From Comamonadaceae bacterium (GTDB taxonomy: Bacteria; Pseudomonadota; Gammaproteobacteria; Burkholderiales; Burkholderiaceae_C): a stretch of 64,000 nucleotides of DNA. The notes beneath the pieces were generated by a model that had not been told where the DNA came from, made no database searches, and saw only the letters and a list, made by a program, of their open reading frames with translations. Below are positions 17,887 through 27,227 of this stretch, piece by piece (position 1 is the stretch's first letter; every line of letters starts with the position of its first letter). The position numbers and the translations under genes were made by a program. The stretch spans positions 109,422-173,421 of the forward strand of contig CANJNC010000001.1 in NCBI GenBank assembly GCA_947475685.1, in the 5' to 3' direction.

Positions 17887-18648
17887 TCACTCGATGAGCG
17901 TGGCCTTGGCTTTAAGGCTCAGGCCCTTGGTATCTAGAATTAACACCGCCTTTTGTTGAACACTGATCAGGCCTTCTTCTGAAAACTTTGAAAACGTTCT
18001 GCTTACCGTCTCAAGCTTTAGGCCCAAATAGGAGCCTATTTCCTCTCGCGTCATTCGAAGAATCATTTCCGATTGAGAAAACCCCCTGGACTTCAAACGA
18101 TTGGACAAATTCAGTAAAAAAGATGCCAAACGCTCCTCACTTCGCATGCTGCCCAAAAGCAAGATTTGCTCATTTTCTCGAACAATCTCTCGACTCATGA
18201 TTTTATGAAAATGATGCTGCAAGGCTGGAATATTTCTAGCGATCTCCTCAAGTCTGTCCATGGGTATGACACATACTTCAGAGTCCTCTATGGCCATGGC
18301 TTCACAGGTATGAAGGTCTGTTTGAATGCCATCAAGTCCAATGACATCGCCAGACATCTGAAAACCAGTGATCTGATCTCGACCATCATCGGTATTGACA
18401 ATGGTTTTGAAAAAACCCACCCGAACCGCATAGACAGAGGAAAAGTGATCTCCTTGACGGATCAAGGATTCACCTTTTTTAAGTGATCTTCTATTTTGAA
18501 TCAATTGATCGATTTTTACCATGTCCCCCTCACTCAAACCAATGGGCAAGCACAGTTCGCGCAAATTGCAACTCGAGCAAGCAGTCTTCAACTGCTCAGC
18601 CTTGATGACAGAGAATTTTTCAACGGGTGACTTTTGGGGCGATTTCAT
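17887..18648 (-). CDS. fnr: FNR-type oxygen-sensing transcription regulator (Crp/Fnr family)
   Basis: The 253-residue regulator carries the N-terminal cysteine cluster CSSCNLRELC (about residues 24-33) and a later cysteine in SEVCVIP (about 129), matching the four ligands of the [4Fe-4S] cluster in enterobacterial FNR. A cyclic-nucleotide-like beta-roll precedes a C-terminal helix-turn-helix, EEIGSYLGLKLETVSRTFSKF, whose E..SR residues read TTGAT. Without oxygen it dimerises and binds sites like those found upstream of ccoN and usp. It is convergent with the ccoH-side genes, an arrangement usual in this order. Confidence 0.95.
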   Translation of the reverse strand: MKSPQKSPVEKFSVIKAEQLKTACSSCNLRELCLPIGLSEGDMVKIDQLIQNRRSLKKGESLIRQGDHFSSVYAVRVGFFKTIVNTDDGRDQITGFQMSGDVIGLDGIQTDLHTCEAMAIEDSEVCVIPMDRLEEIARNIPALQHHFHKIMSREIVRENEQILLLGSMRSEERLASFLLNLSNRLKSRGFSQSEMILRMTREEIGSYLGLKLETVSRTFSKFSEEGLISVQQKAVLILDTKGLSLKAKATLIE

Positions 18649-18737
18649 GGATAGACCTTTAAATAGAAAATGAAAAACCCATCAAAACAAGATGATTTTA
18701 AGCCTTGGTATGCCCTTTAACTCAAAATGAATACCCC

Positions 18738-19526
18738 ATGTTGCTCACTTTGATCACATTTGCATTGATGATGGGCCTCACCGGAGGTCCGCACTGCCTG
18801 GTGATGTGTGGTCCTGCTTGCTCATTGCTTACTCAACCCAACTCAAACAACTCCACCATCAGGCCCAACGTGTTGTTTTTCACTGGGAGGGCCTTGGGTT
18901 ACGGGGCAATTGGCGCCTTGGCTGCGATGTCCATAAAGACCCTGGGTTGGCTCACCACCCAATCGACACTTTTTAGACCCCTTTGGAATCTCACCCATGT
19001 TTTAGCAATGGTTTTAGGCCTTTTTTTATTGATCTTTGCCAATCAACCCCTTTGGCTTGGTGAAATGGCCAAGTCAATTTGGAAAAAAATTCAACTCTAT
19101 ATCGCCTTGCATCCCATGTTTAAAAAACCTTGGGCCATCTTTGTCATCGGTGCTTTTTGGAGTTTCTTGCCCTGTGGGCTCTTGTACTCGGTGTTGATGC
19201 TTGCGGCTTTAAGCGCCGATGCAGTCCATGGGGCACTGGTCATGTTCAGTTTCTCCATCGGAGGCTCACTTTTTATGGGTATTGGCGCCCAACTTTTTGA
19301 AAGACTTTGTTCAGGCCGTCAACGCACACTTCAACCCCAAGCCCGAATTGGACCTCAACTCATCAGGCTCAAAAGACATCAGCAACCCCTGGCCACACCC
19401 GTGAAGTCCGTCTCTTTGGAGCTCGGTGTTCGCTTGGCTGGATTGGCCCTGAGTGTCAACTCAGGTTGGATCCTACACCACGACTTGATCCTGAACCAGG
19501 CACCTTGGTGTGTTCCAAGACCTTAA
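18738..19526 (+). CDS. TauE/SafE-like (DsbD_2 family) membrane protein of the cbb3 cluster
   Basis: From the ATG at 18738 there are 262 residues with about six hydrophobic segments. GLTGGPHCLVMCGPACSLL near the N-terminus and SFLPCGLLYSVLMLAALSADA in the middle are the paired cysteine-containing motifs of the DsbD_2 family, annotated as sulfite exporter TauE/SafE. Members beside cco genes are thought to help copper or cytochrome handling, but the role is unproven. It is divergent from fnr. The open frame extends 11 codons upstream without a better start. Confidence 0.8.
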   Translation: MLLTLITFALMMGLTGGPHCLVMCGPACSLLTQPNSNNSTIRPNVLFFTGRALGYGAIGALAAMSIKTLGWLTTQSTLFRPLWNLTHVLAMVLGLFLLIFANQPLWLGEMAKSIWKKIQLYIALHPMFKKPWAIFVIGAFWSFLPCGLLYSVLMLAALSADAVHGALVMFSFSIGGSLFMGIGAQLFERLCSGRQRTLQPQARIGPQLIRLKRHQQPLATPVKSVSLELGVRLAGLALSVNSGWILHHDLILNQAPWCVPRP

Positions 19527-19554
19527 TGCGAATAATTCTCATTTAGTATAGAAT
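19527..19554 (+). promoter_or_regulatory. Fur box overlapping the feoAB promoter; probably leaderless transcript
   Basis: TGCGAATAATTCTCA (19527-19541) matches the 15-base Fur core TGATAATNATTATCA at 12 of 14 defined positions. TATAGAAT at 19547-19554 provides a -10 box only 6-8 bases before the feoA ATG (19561). No Shine-Dalgarno sequence lies between, so transcription probably starts at or next to the ATG. Fur with iron would block this promoter. Confidence 0.7.
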
Positions 19555-19560
19555 ACGTCC

Positions 19561-19821
19561 ATGACCGACGCTTTTTCCTCGAAATCTCTTGACCACTTAA
19601 AGGCCAATCAAGTTGCGCGCGTCTTGCGCGTCAATCACTCCAAAGAGGACGCCCACATGGCCCGGCAATTAGAAGAGATTGGTTTTATCGCGGGAGAGAA
19701 AGTGAAAGTCTTGAACAAAGCATTTTTCGGCGGCGACCCCATGGTTGTGCGCATTGGTGCGTCCACCTTTGCACTTCGAAAAGCGGAAGCTCAACTCATT
19801 GAAATTGGCTCGGAGCATTGA
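19561..19821 (+). CDS. feoA: Ferrous iron transport protein A
   Basis: The 86-residue cytoplasmic SH3-like protein has the pattern RQLEEIGFIAGEKVKVLNK followed by GGDPMVVRIGASTFALRKAEA, which defines FeoA. It assists FeoB in Fe(II) uptake. Its stop codon directly precedes the feoB start. It is preceded by a Fur box and a -10 element, with no ribosome site, so leaderless translation is likely. Confidence 0.95.
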   Translation: MTDAFSSKSLDHLKANQVARVLRVNHSKEDAHMARQLEEIGFIAGEKVKVLNKAFFGGDPMVVRIGASTFALRKAEAQLIEIGSEH

Positions 19822-21720
19822 TTGCAAACCTCCCCACTTTATTTCGTTGACTCCTCTCCTTTGGTGGCCCTCATCGGGAACCCCAACTGCGGCAAAACGG
19901 CAATTTTTAATTTACTCACAGGCAGTCGTCAAAAGGTTGCGAACTATTCTGGCGTCACGGTCGAAAGAAAAGAAGGAAAGATCACACAAGACGATGGCAA
20001 ATCGATCAGGCTGCTCGATTTACCCGGTGTCTACAGCCTTTATCCAAGATCCTTGGATGAAAGGGTCACGCACGATGTTTTAAAAGGCATTGCAGCAGGT
20101 GAAAAAAAACCTGATATCGCCGTGTGCGTTGTTGACGCCACCAATTTGAGAAGAACTCTCAGATTGGCTCTTGCTGTTCAACGCCTAGGAGTTCCCTGCA
20201 TTTTGGCCCTGAATATGAGTGACTTGGCTAAAAAACGAGGCATTGAAATCGACACTCAAGCCCTATCAATTGCTTTGAACATGCCAGTGATCTCAACCAT
20301 CGGCATCGAGCCCCAAGGTGTTCAACCCCTAAAACAGTTCTTGCTCAATGAGTTCAATCAAAACACCTTCGAGTCTTTCATTCAAAGCAGTCAAAAATAC
20401 GTGCCTGAGCAAAGTGATTGCCAAATCCAAGACACCGACAAAATACAAACCATCTTGAGCCAAATGGGCTTGGATGAGATCAATCCAGACATGATCAGCG
20501 AACGCATTGATCACTGGGTCTTGCATCCCCTTTGGGGCTCGCTCATTTTGGGGCTGGTTTTGTTTGTGGTTTTTCAATCTGTATTTGTATTGGCCAACGA
20601 ACCCATGCAGGCGATCAAAGACTTGTCAAATTGGACTGGCGAGAGTTTAGGCCCCCACATTGGGATCGAATTGCTTCGCAGTTTGGTGGTGGACGGTCTC
20701 ATTGCTGGCGTGGGTGGGGTCTTGGTTTTTTTACCGCAAATATTGATACTTTTTTTCTTCATTTTAATTCTTGAAGAATCCGGCTACCTCCCAAGGGCTG
20801 CCTATTTGCTTGACCGCCTTATGGGTAGCGTTGGCCTATCAGGACGCTCATTCATCCCTCTCCTTTCAAGCTTTGCCTGCGCCATACCGGGCATTATGGC
20901 GGCCAGAACCATCACCAATACCAGAGACCGAATCGTCACCATTTTGATCTCTCCACTCATGACTTGCTCAGCAAGGTTGCCTGTCTACACTTTGCTGATA
21001 ACGGCCTTTATTCCGGAAAAAACCATGGCCCTTGGATTGTCGATGAGGGGTCTTGTTTTATTTGCCTTGTACGCTCTAGGCATAGTGGGTGCAATGGCCG
21101 TGGCTTGGGTTTTAAAATCATTGACCCGTGCGGGACATGTCACCAGACCCCTGATGATGGAGTTGCCCAACTACCACTGGCCAACCCTTCACAACGTGGG
21201 TATCGGGCTTTGGCAAAGAGCAAAAATTTTTCTCAACCGCGTGGGTGGTGTCATCTTGGTGTTGACCATTGGCCTATGGTTTTTGGCTTCATTTCCAACT
21301 GCTCCAGTTGGCTTTGAAGGTGCGCCCATTGAGGCAAGCTTTGCAGGCTACATTGGACATGCGTTGTCTCATTTGTTTGAACCCATTGGATTCAATTGGC
21401 AAATCAGCGTTGCCCTGATCCCAGGTATGGCAGCACGGGAAGTCGTGGTAGGCGCACTGGGAACCGTCTACGCCATTGCAAGCAACTCCGCCAATGCCAG
21501 CAATGAACTCGGCCATGTATTGACTCAAACTTGGAGCTTACCGACCGCCTTATCGCTTCTAGTTTGGTTTGTTTTTGCGCCCCAGTGCTTATCTACGATC
21601 GCCACTGTAAAAAGAGAAACGGGAAGCTGGAAATTACCAATTGTGATGCTGCTCTACTTATTCTCACTTGCTTACTTGGCCTCTTGGATCACCTACCGCT
21701 TGAGCTCGATTTATTTATAA
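19822..21720 (+). CDS. feoB: Ferrous iron transporter B
   Basis: The protein has 632 residues. An N-terminal G domain carries G1 GNPNCGKTAIFNLLTG (about 16-31), G2 NYSGVTVE, G3 DLPGVYSLYP and G4 NMSD. A helical spacer leads to a membrane domain with two Gate regions (SSFACAIPGIMAARTI and IPGMAAREVVVGALG). It imports Fe(II) across the inner membrane. The start is TTG, placed by CGGAG seven bases upstream and by abutting the feoA stop. At 632 residues it is on the short side for FeoB, and the C-terminal cytoplasmic FeoC-binding region is minimal. No feoC follows. Confidence 0.95.
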   Translation: MQTSPLYFVDSSPLVALIGNPNCGKTAIFNLLTGSRQKVANYSGVTVERKEGKITQDDGKSIRLLDLPGVYSLYPRSLDERVTHDVLKGIAAGEKKPDIAVCVVDATNLRRTLRLALAVQRLGVPCILALNMSDLAKKRGIEIDTQALSIALNMPVISTIGIEPQGVQPLKQFLLNEFNQNTFESFIQSSQKYVPEQSDCQIQDTDKIQTILSQMGLDEINPDMISERIDHWVLHPLWGSLILGLVLFVVFQSVFVLANEPMQAIKDLSNWTGESLGPHIGIELLRSLVVDGLIAGVGGVLVFLPQILILFFFILILEESGYLPRAAYLLDRLMGSVGLSGRSFIPLLSSFACAIPGIMAARTITNTRDRIVTILISPLMTCSARLPVYTLLITAFIPEKTMALGLSMRGLVLFALYALGIVGAMAVAWVLKSLTRAGHVTRPLMMELPNYHWPTLHNVGIGLWQRAKIFLNRVGGVILVLTIGLWFLASFPTAPVGFEGAPIEASFAGYIGHALSHLFEPIGFNWQISVALIPGMAAREVVVGALGTVYAIASNSANASNELGHVLTQTWSLPTALSLLVWFVFAPQCLSTIATVKRETGSWKLPIVMLLYLFSLAYLASWITYRLSSIYL

Positions 21721-21936
21721 AAACCTCAACTCCATTCCTTGCAAATTTTGGGGTAACCCCAAGAACACGACCTTCACCAAAACACAGAGATGCTCGGGAG
21801 TTGAGATAAGCGTTTAGCAGTGGGGAGCGCAAAGACATCTCTGGTGCAAGCAACTAGACAACTGCTATTTTTCTTAAGAAGAAAGATATGTAACCCGATT
21901 TGATGGCACTTGTTGACATCAGTCCATCTTTAAGAA

Positions 21937-22917
21937 TTAGTTGAGCACAACGTTTGCGTCCTTGACGACCTTACTCCAGCGAATGACTTCACTTCTAATG
22001 AAGGCTCTAAATTGTTCCGGGGTGTTGCCACCCGTTCCCGCCAACTGAGAAGCCCAGATTTCTTTCATATCCGGCAAGTTCATCGCCTTAGCACTTTCCT
22101 GTTGCATGCGGTCGACTATTTCCTTTGGTGTGTCCTTGATCGCCCAAAGGCCATACCAAGTATTTATCACCATGCCTGCGACACCGGATTCATCCATCGT
22201 GGGTAAGTCAGGAAAGCTCTGCGCACGAGCATCTGTCGCAATGGCCAGACCACGAATTTTACCCCCCTTCATTTGTGTTGCCGAGGTTCCCATGCCATCA
22301 AACACCAAATCAATTTGGCCCGCAAGAAAATCTTGCATCATCGGACCTGCGCCACGGTAAGGCACGTGAACAAAGTTTACACCCGCCACCTTCATGAAAA
22401 GCTCCATCGCTAAATGATGCGAAGTGCCAGCCCCCGGTGAACCAAAGTTGAGCTTGCTCGGATTGATTTTCGCAAAATCTATCAAATCCTTAATCGTTCG
22501 AAAAGGATGTTTTGGGTGCACCACCATGACCTGCGGCATGAGAGCCACCATCGTAATCGGAATAAAGTCCTTCTCAATGTTGTAGGTTAGCTTAGGATAG
22601 AGGCTTTCTGCTATCGTATGGTGGATCGCACCCATCAAAAACGTATAGCCATCTGGATTCGCACGCGCAGCATTGGCAGCTCCAACTGTACCCCCCGCAC
22701 CACCTTGATTTTCAATGATGACCGATTGCCCAAGACTCTGGCTCAATTTTGCTGCGAGTGGCCTTGCAAAGGTATCCGTGCCACCCCCAGCTGGGAAGGG
22801 ATTGATGATCCGCATAGGTTTAACTGGCCACGTCTGAGCCAAAGCCAATGGCCCAAAAAGAGTCAACGCGATCAAAGCTATTAGTTTGGTCAATTTAAAT
22901 ATAAACTTCATTTTCAT
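21937..22917 (-). CDS. Bug-family tripartite tricarboxylate transporter receptor (TctC-like)
   Basis: This 326-residue periplasmic protein has a signal peptide (to about residue 27, LALAQ) and then WPVKPMRIINPFPAGGGTDTFARPLA, the hallmark of Bug receptors. VIIENQGGAGGTVGAANAARANPDGYTFLMG and FVHVPYRGAGPMMQDFLAGQIDLVFD complete the ligand site. Bug proteins bind carboxylates or amino-acid-like compounds. No tctAB membrane genes adjoin it, so it is an orphan receptor as is frequent in Burkholderiales; the ligand is unknown. Confidence 0.92.
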   Translation of the reverse strand: MKMKFIFKLTKLIALIALTLFGPLALAQTWPVKPMRIINPFPAGGGTDTFARPLAAKLSQSLGQSVIIENQGGAGGTVGAANAARANPDGYTFLMGAIHHTIAESLYPKLTYNIEKDFIPITMVALMPQVMVVHPKHPFRTIKDLIDFAKINPSKLNFGSPGAGTSHHLAMELFMKVAGVNFVHVPYRGAGPMMQDFLAGQIDLVFDGMGTSATQMKGGKIRGLAIATDARAQSFPDLPTMDESGVAGMVINTWYGLWAIKDTPKEIVDRMQQESAKAMNLPDMKEIWASQLAGTGGNTPEQFRAFIRSEVIRWSKVVKDANVVLN

Positions 22918-23869
22918 CCCTTATCAAGGTTGGTCATTGGCTAGTAAAGCTGACATTGTCAAAGTTGGCGGCTTGGCTTTCATGTAGAAAAAATTGTATC
23001 CAACAAGACTGGCTTATCTTTCAGACAAATTAGTCCACTCCCTCAGGCATCGTGCGCTTAATTTCATTTCATTTTTAGAGCCCAGCGTTAAAACACTTTA
23101 ACACCGATCGCCCCAAAGCCCCAGTGCAGAGAGCCCAAAAAAAGGCAACTACAAGTCCAGGCAACCATGCACGGGTCAAACCTTGAACCCTCGAGCCTCT
23201 AGCAATCATGATGCTTTCATTCATGAATGTTAACTTTAGAATACATGAACGGACATCCCTTTCCCATAGGTGAATATCCTGTATTGGGCCATGACATGGG
23301 TTAGGTTGGCTTTTTGAACCCATTCCAATCGACCATTGATAAGAGTATTTTAGTATCCATTTAATTGTTCGGTGAGTTGGTTTTCAACCCATGAGAGCAT
23401 TTTTCGCCCACAACATAACTGAAGGAGTGACTTTAGCTCTTGAAAACATGCACTCCAAATACGAGGAGCTTGACTCAATGTCCCTGAAAATTTGAAGCCA
23501 CTCAAACACTCAGGATCACGCCATGTGAACCAATTTTGACCCAAGAGAACACCACCAAAACCTGTAACGGATCAGGATCCATCAAATGCTTGATTTGCGC
23601 TATATCTCTTGGCCAACTGAATGTGCCCTGAGCCAAACGACTTGAGTGCAACTGAGGCCATGCATTCTCAGAGAGAGAGAGACCCCTCAAATGTTAGATC
23701 AAAAGAGGAGAACATGATTGGTAACAAATACAACCATCGAACACCAAAGAGATTCGGGTACAGGACATTTTTTTGAAGTGTTTCATCAATTCCTAAACCA
23801 TGACTTTAAATGAGAAATGGTTTCAATGAAGGGCCTTAAAAGCTCCAAAAATTTAAAAAACTGCTGAAT
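22918..23869. other. Long intergenic stretch without a recognised gene
   Basis: Roughly 950 bases between the Bug gene and panB. Several - strand frames of 60-80 codons (23,075-23,323; 23,350-23,544; 23,502-23,690) are rich in Trp and Cys and match nothing recognised. They may be remains of a decayed gene. The 120 bases next to 22,917 should contain the Bug promoter. Confidence 0.4.
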
Positions 23870-24673
23870 TTACCAGGCATGGCGCTCATTGTCAGGAAAC
23901 GATCCCTCCTTGACCGCTCGAACATAGGCTTTCATGGCCTCCTCAATGCTGTGGTGGTCGAGCAAAAAATTGCGGACAAATTTTGGCATTTTCCCTATTC
24001 CAGCACCTAGCATATCGTGCATCACCAAAACCTGGCCAGACGTCTCATTGCCAGCACCAATCCCAATGGTGGCGCATGACGTCAAAGCGAGTGTCACTTT
24101 ATGGGCCAAGTCTTTGGGTACCATTTCCAAAACCAACATCCTGGCTCCTGCTTGCTCGAGCTCTGAGGCGTGCTCTAGGAGGATCCCAGCTGCTTGCTCA
24201 TCGCGCCCTTGCACCTTGTACCCCCCGAGAGCAAAAACCGTTTGAGGTGTGAGGCCCAAGTGAGCACAGACCAAGACACCTCGCTCGCTCAAGAATTGAA
24301 CCGTTTCATTGGTCCAGCCTCCGCCTTCGAGTTTGACCATATGGGCACCGGCTTGCAGCAAGGCCGTGGCACTGTGCATGGCCTGATCTTTGGAGACTTG
24401 GTAACTCCCAAAGGGCATGTCCGCAATGATCCATGCGTTTTTTTGACTGGCCTGTACACCCTTCGCCACAGAGCGTGTATGGTAAACAATGTCAGCCAAA
24501 GACACGCTCAATGTGCTGTCATGTCCTTGGCTCACCATTCCTAAAGAGTCCCCCACCAGCAAACTGTCAACCCCGGCTCGATCAGCCAACGCAGCAAAGG
24601 TTGAATCGTATGCGGTGAGCATTGCAATTTTCTCGCCACTCGCATGCATTTGCATTAATCGATGTAAGTTCAT
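23870..24673 (-). CDS. panB: 3-methyl-2-oxobutanoate hydroxymethyltransferase
   Basis: The 267-residue enzyme transfers a hydroxymethyl group from methylene-tetrahydrofolate to 2-oxoisovalerate, the first step of pantothenate synthesis. Signature segments are [36 protein letters not shown] (metal-binding Asp and Ser), [22 protein letters not shown] and IGIGAG. Length is typical. panC is not adjacent. The start ATG at 24673 fits the family N-terminus. It is divergent from ureD, 127 bases away. Confidence 0.96.
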   Translation of the reverse strand: MNLHRLMQMHASGEKIAMLTAYDSTFAALADRAGVDSLLVGDSLGMVSQGHDSTLSVSLADIVYHTRSVAKGVQASQKNAWIIADMPFGSYQVSKDQAMHSATALLQAGAHMVKLEGGGWTNETVQFLSERGVLVCAHLGLTPQTVFALGGYKVQGRDEQAAGILLEHASELEQAGARMLVLEMVPKDLAHKVTLALTSCATIGIGAGNETSGQVLVMHDMLGAGIGKMPKFVRNFLLDHHSIEEAMKAYVRAVKEGSFPDNERHAW

Positions 24674-24800
24674 GGTTCAAGGTCCATATAAATTAAGCCC
24701 AGTTCAATTCGAACACAGAGCAAAGGCCATAAAGCACAAAAATTGTGAAAGAATACGGGTATGGCACCTAATTATAGGCGGTGTCTCACAATAAGCCTCT

Positions 24801-25634
24801 ATGCCCCATAGCCTTGCAACTTTAAAGTTAAATTACTCGCTTGAAGAGGACTGTACCGTATTGAGACACGCCCACTCGGGCCCCTTAAGGGTGCTTAAAA
24901 GCCTTTATCCAGAAAACAAATCCATTTGCCACAATATACTGATTCACCCACCAAGTGGCCTGGTAGGTGGGGATGTGCTTGACATTGAAATAGAAGTCGC
25001 ACAAGGTGCACATGCACTGATCACGACCCCAGGAGCGGCAAGATTTTTTGCGTCCAATGAGCACACAGCGACTCAAAAAACACACGCAAAACTCGCCAAG
25101 CACGCAAGGCTTGAATGGCTGCCCATGGAGACCTTGGCTTACAGCGGCTGCTTGGGTGCCAATCAAACCCGTTTTGAGCTTGCAGAGGAAAGCATGTTGA
25201 TTGCGTGGGATATTTTGTCCCTTGGGCTGCCGCACGCAAAACAACCCTTTTTAGCGGGTCAGTTTTCACAACACTTCGAGATCAAAAATGAGTGGCTTGA
25301 CAAAGGCCTGATCAAGGCATCTGACGAAAGACTTCTCAAAAGCCCAGTCGGACTCAATAGCAAAAGCTGTTTGGCCAGCTTGGTAATGGCAAGTGGCACA
25401 CCACTCAGCAAGGCCCTCAAAGATCACGCGATTGAGGTGACAAGAAGCATTTGCGACTCGCAAAAAGATGCCGTCACCATGGGCGTGAGTTCGCCAAGTG
25501 AGAGATTGATGGTGGTTCGCTCTTTAAGCGATCAAGTTGAACCTTGCATGCAGATTTTTCAAAAGATCAGGCTGGCATGGAGAAGTGAAATTTGGCAGAT
25601 ATCCAGCAACACGCCTCGAATTTGGCATACCTAA
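24801..25634 (+). CDS. ureD: Urease accessory protein UreD
   Basis: The 277-residue protein is part of the UreDFG chaperone that activates urease. Visible family motifs are HPPSGLVGGDVLDIEI, GAHALITTPGAARFFAS, and LEWLPMETLAYSGC. The C-terminus has SSPSERLMVVRSLSDQVE. Unlike the usual arrangement, it is separated from ureA by the entire urtABCDE block, which is on the opposite strand. It converges on urtE with 25 bases between coding regions, where a 6-bp hairpin AGAGAG/CTCTCT occurs. Confidence 0.92.
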   Translation: MPHSLATLKLNYSLEEDCTVLRHAHSGPLRVLKSLYPENKSICHNILIHPPSGLVGGDVLDIEIEVAQGAHALITTPGAARFFASNEHTATQKTHAKLAKHARLEWLPMETLAYSGCLGANQTRFELAEESMLIAWDILSLGLPHAKQPFLAGQFSQHFEIKNEWLDKGLIKASDERLLKSPVGLNSKSCLASLVMASGTPLSKALKDHAIEVTRSICDSQKDAVTMGVSSPSERLMVVRSLSDQVEPCMQIFQKIRLAWRSEIWQISSNTPRIWHT

Positions 25635-25659
25635 CATCAGCCCAGAGAGCTCACCTCTC

Positions 25660-26352
25660 TTAAATGGACACCATCTGTCGAATGCCCTTGGACGCCATTT
25701 CAGCACCAGGTCCTTCAACCAAGACTTGCCCGCGCTCCATGACCAAATATTGATCGGCCAATTCTTCTGCAAAATCATAGTACTGCTCGCAAAGCAAGAT
25801 GGCCATCTCTGCCTTGTTGGCCAGTTGACGGATCACTCGACCAATCTCTTTGATAATGCTTGGTTGGATCCCTTCTGTGGGCTCATCCAAAACCAATAAT
25901 TTCGGTCCACTGGCCAACGCTCGTGCAATGGCCAACTGTTGCTGCTGTCCGCCCGACAAATCCCCTCCTCGGCGATGTCGCATTTGGTACAAAATAGGAA
26001 AGAGCTCATACAACTCTTGAGGAATGGGGGTGCTGCCAGGCTTTGAAGCCAAGCCAATTTTTAAATTGTCCTCTACGCTCAAACGATTGAAGATTTCACG
26101 CCCCTGTGGCACGTAACCAATGCCAGCACTTGCACGTTCATAGGGCATGGCCTTTGTCAAGTCCACCCCATTGAGCATGATGCGACCTTCTCGAATGGGA
26201 ACGAGACCCATCAATGACTTCAGCAAGGTTGACTTCCCAACCCCATTGCGCCCAAGCAAGACAGTGACCTTGCCCGCATCTGCACTCACACTCACCCCAC
26301 GCAAGATATGTGACCCCCCATAATACTGATGAATGTTAGAAATTTGTAGCAT
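25660..26352 (-). CDS. urtE: Urea ABC transporter ATP-binding subunit UrtE
   Basis: The 230-residue LivF-like ATPase shows Walker A GRNGVGKST, Q-loop YVPQGREIF, signature LSGGQQQQLAIARAL, Walker B LLVLDEP followed by TEGIQPSII, and ends with a typical UrtE tail MASKGIRQMVSI. The ATG at 26352 starts two bases after the urtD stop; a TTG at 26358 overlapping urtD by four bases is an alternative. With UrtD it powers urea import. Confidence 0.94.
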   Translation of the reverse strand: MLQISNIHQYYGGSHILRGVSVSADAGKVTVLLGRNGVGKSTLLKSLMGLVPIREGRIMLNGVDLTKAMPYERASAGIGYVPQGREIFNRLSVEDNLKIGLASKPGSTPIPQELYELFPILYQMRHRRGGDLSGGQQQQLAIARALASGPKLLVLDEPTEGIQPSIIKEIGRVIRQLANKAEMAILLCEQYYDFAEELADQYLVMERGQVLVEGPGAEMASKGIRQMVSI

Positions 26353-26354
26353 CT

Positions 26355-27227
26355 TCAACGTCCCAAATAGACTTCAATCACCCTATCATCGGCTTGCACC
26401 TGATCAAGGGTGCCTTGGGCCAATACACTTCCATCGCAAAGCACGGTGACCACATCTGAGATTCTCTTGATGAAACTCATGTCATGCTCAACCACCATCA
26501 AGGAGTGCTTGCCCTTGAGAGATAAAAAAAGCTCTGCTGTTCTCTCTGTCTCTTGATCGGTCATGCCCGCAACGGGCTCGTCTAAAAGCAACAACTTAGG
26601 ATCTTGCATGAGCAGCATCCCAATTTCAAGCCACTGCTTTTGTCCATGGCTCAAGTTACCCGCTTGACGATTCAAATCCTCTTGCAACTGAATGGTCTCA
26701 ATGACCTCAAACAATCGATCCTTTTGTTCATGCGTTAATTTAAAGTAAATAGATGCCGCCACTCCTTTATCCGTTTTAAGCGCAAGCTCCAAGTTCTCCC
26801 AAACACTCAAGTATTCAAAGACGGTGGGCTTTTGAAATTTTCGCCCAATGCCAAGCTTGGCAATCTCAGGCTCTGAGTAACGAAGCAAATCAATCGTGCT
26901 GCCAAAAAAGACCCGCCCACTTTGTGGCTTGGTTTTACCCGTGATGATATCCATCATCGTGGTCTTGCCAGCCCCATTGGGCCCAATGATGCACCTGAGC
27001 TCACCCAAGCCAATGTCAAGCGTCAAATTGTTGATGGCTTTGAAACCATCAAAACTGACATTGACATCCTCCATGTACAAGATGCGTCCATGGGCAACGT
27101 CCAACTCTCCAGCCTGATGAATGCGGGAATAACTCGCCGCACGACCACCAGAAGCGTCCGGCTGGGCTTGCATCAGTTGGTAGGCTTGTACACGCGCTGC
27201 ACCTTGATCCAATAAATCTGGCGTCAT
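26355..27227 (-). CDS. urtD: Urea ABC transporter ATP-binding subunit UrtD
   Basis: The 290-residue LivG-like ATPase has Walker A GPNGAGKTT (about residue 83), signature LSHGQKQWLEIGM (the LSHGQ form typical of UrtD) and Walker B LLLLDEP with VAGMTDQE. An N-terminal extension of about 45 residues before the ABC fold is polar and variable. The start overlaps the urtC stop by four bases and has GGGGAGT upstream. Confidence 0.94.
   Translation of the reverse strand: MTPDLLDQGAARVQAYQLMQAQPDASGGRAASYSRIHQAGELDVAHGRILYMEDVNVSFDGFKAINNLTLDIGLGELRCIIGPNGAGKTTMMDIITGKTKPQSGRVFFGSTIDLLRYSEPEIAKLGIGRKFQKPTVFEYLSVWENLELALKTDKGVAASIYFKLTHEQKDRLFEVIETIQLQEDLNRQAGNLSHGQKQWLEIGMLLMQDPKLLLLDEPVAGMTDQETERTAELFLSLKGKHSLMVVEHDMSFIKRISDVVTVLCDGSVLAQGTLDQVQADDRVIEVYLGR

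Noticed and set aside
23350..23690. Two overlapping - strand frames that could be one frameshifted gene
   Set aside because: The frames are rich in Trp and Cys, share no motif with a known family, and no single shift joins them convincingly.
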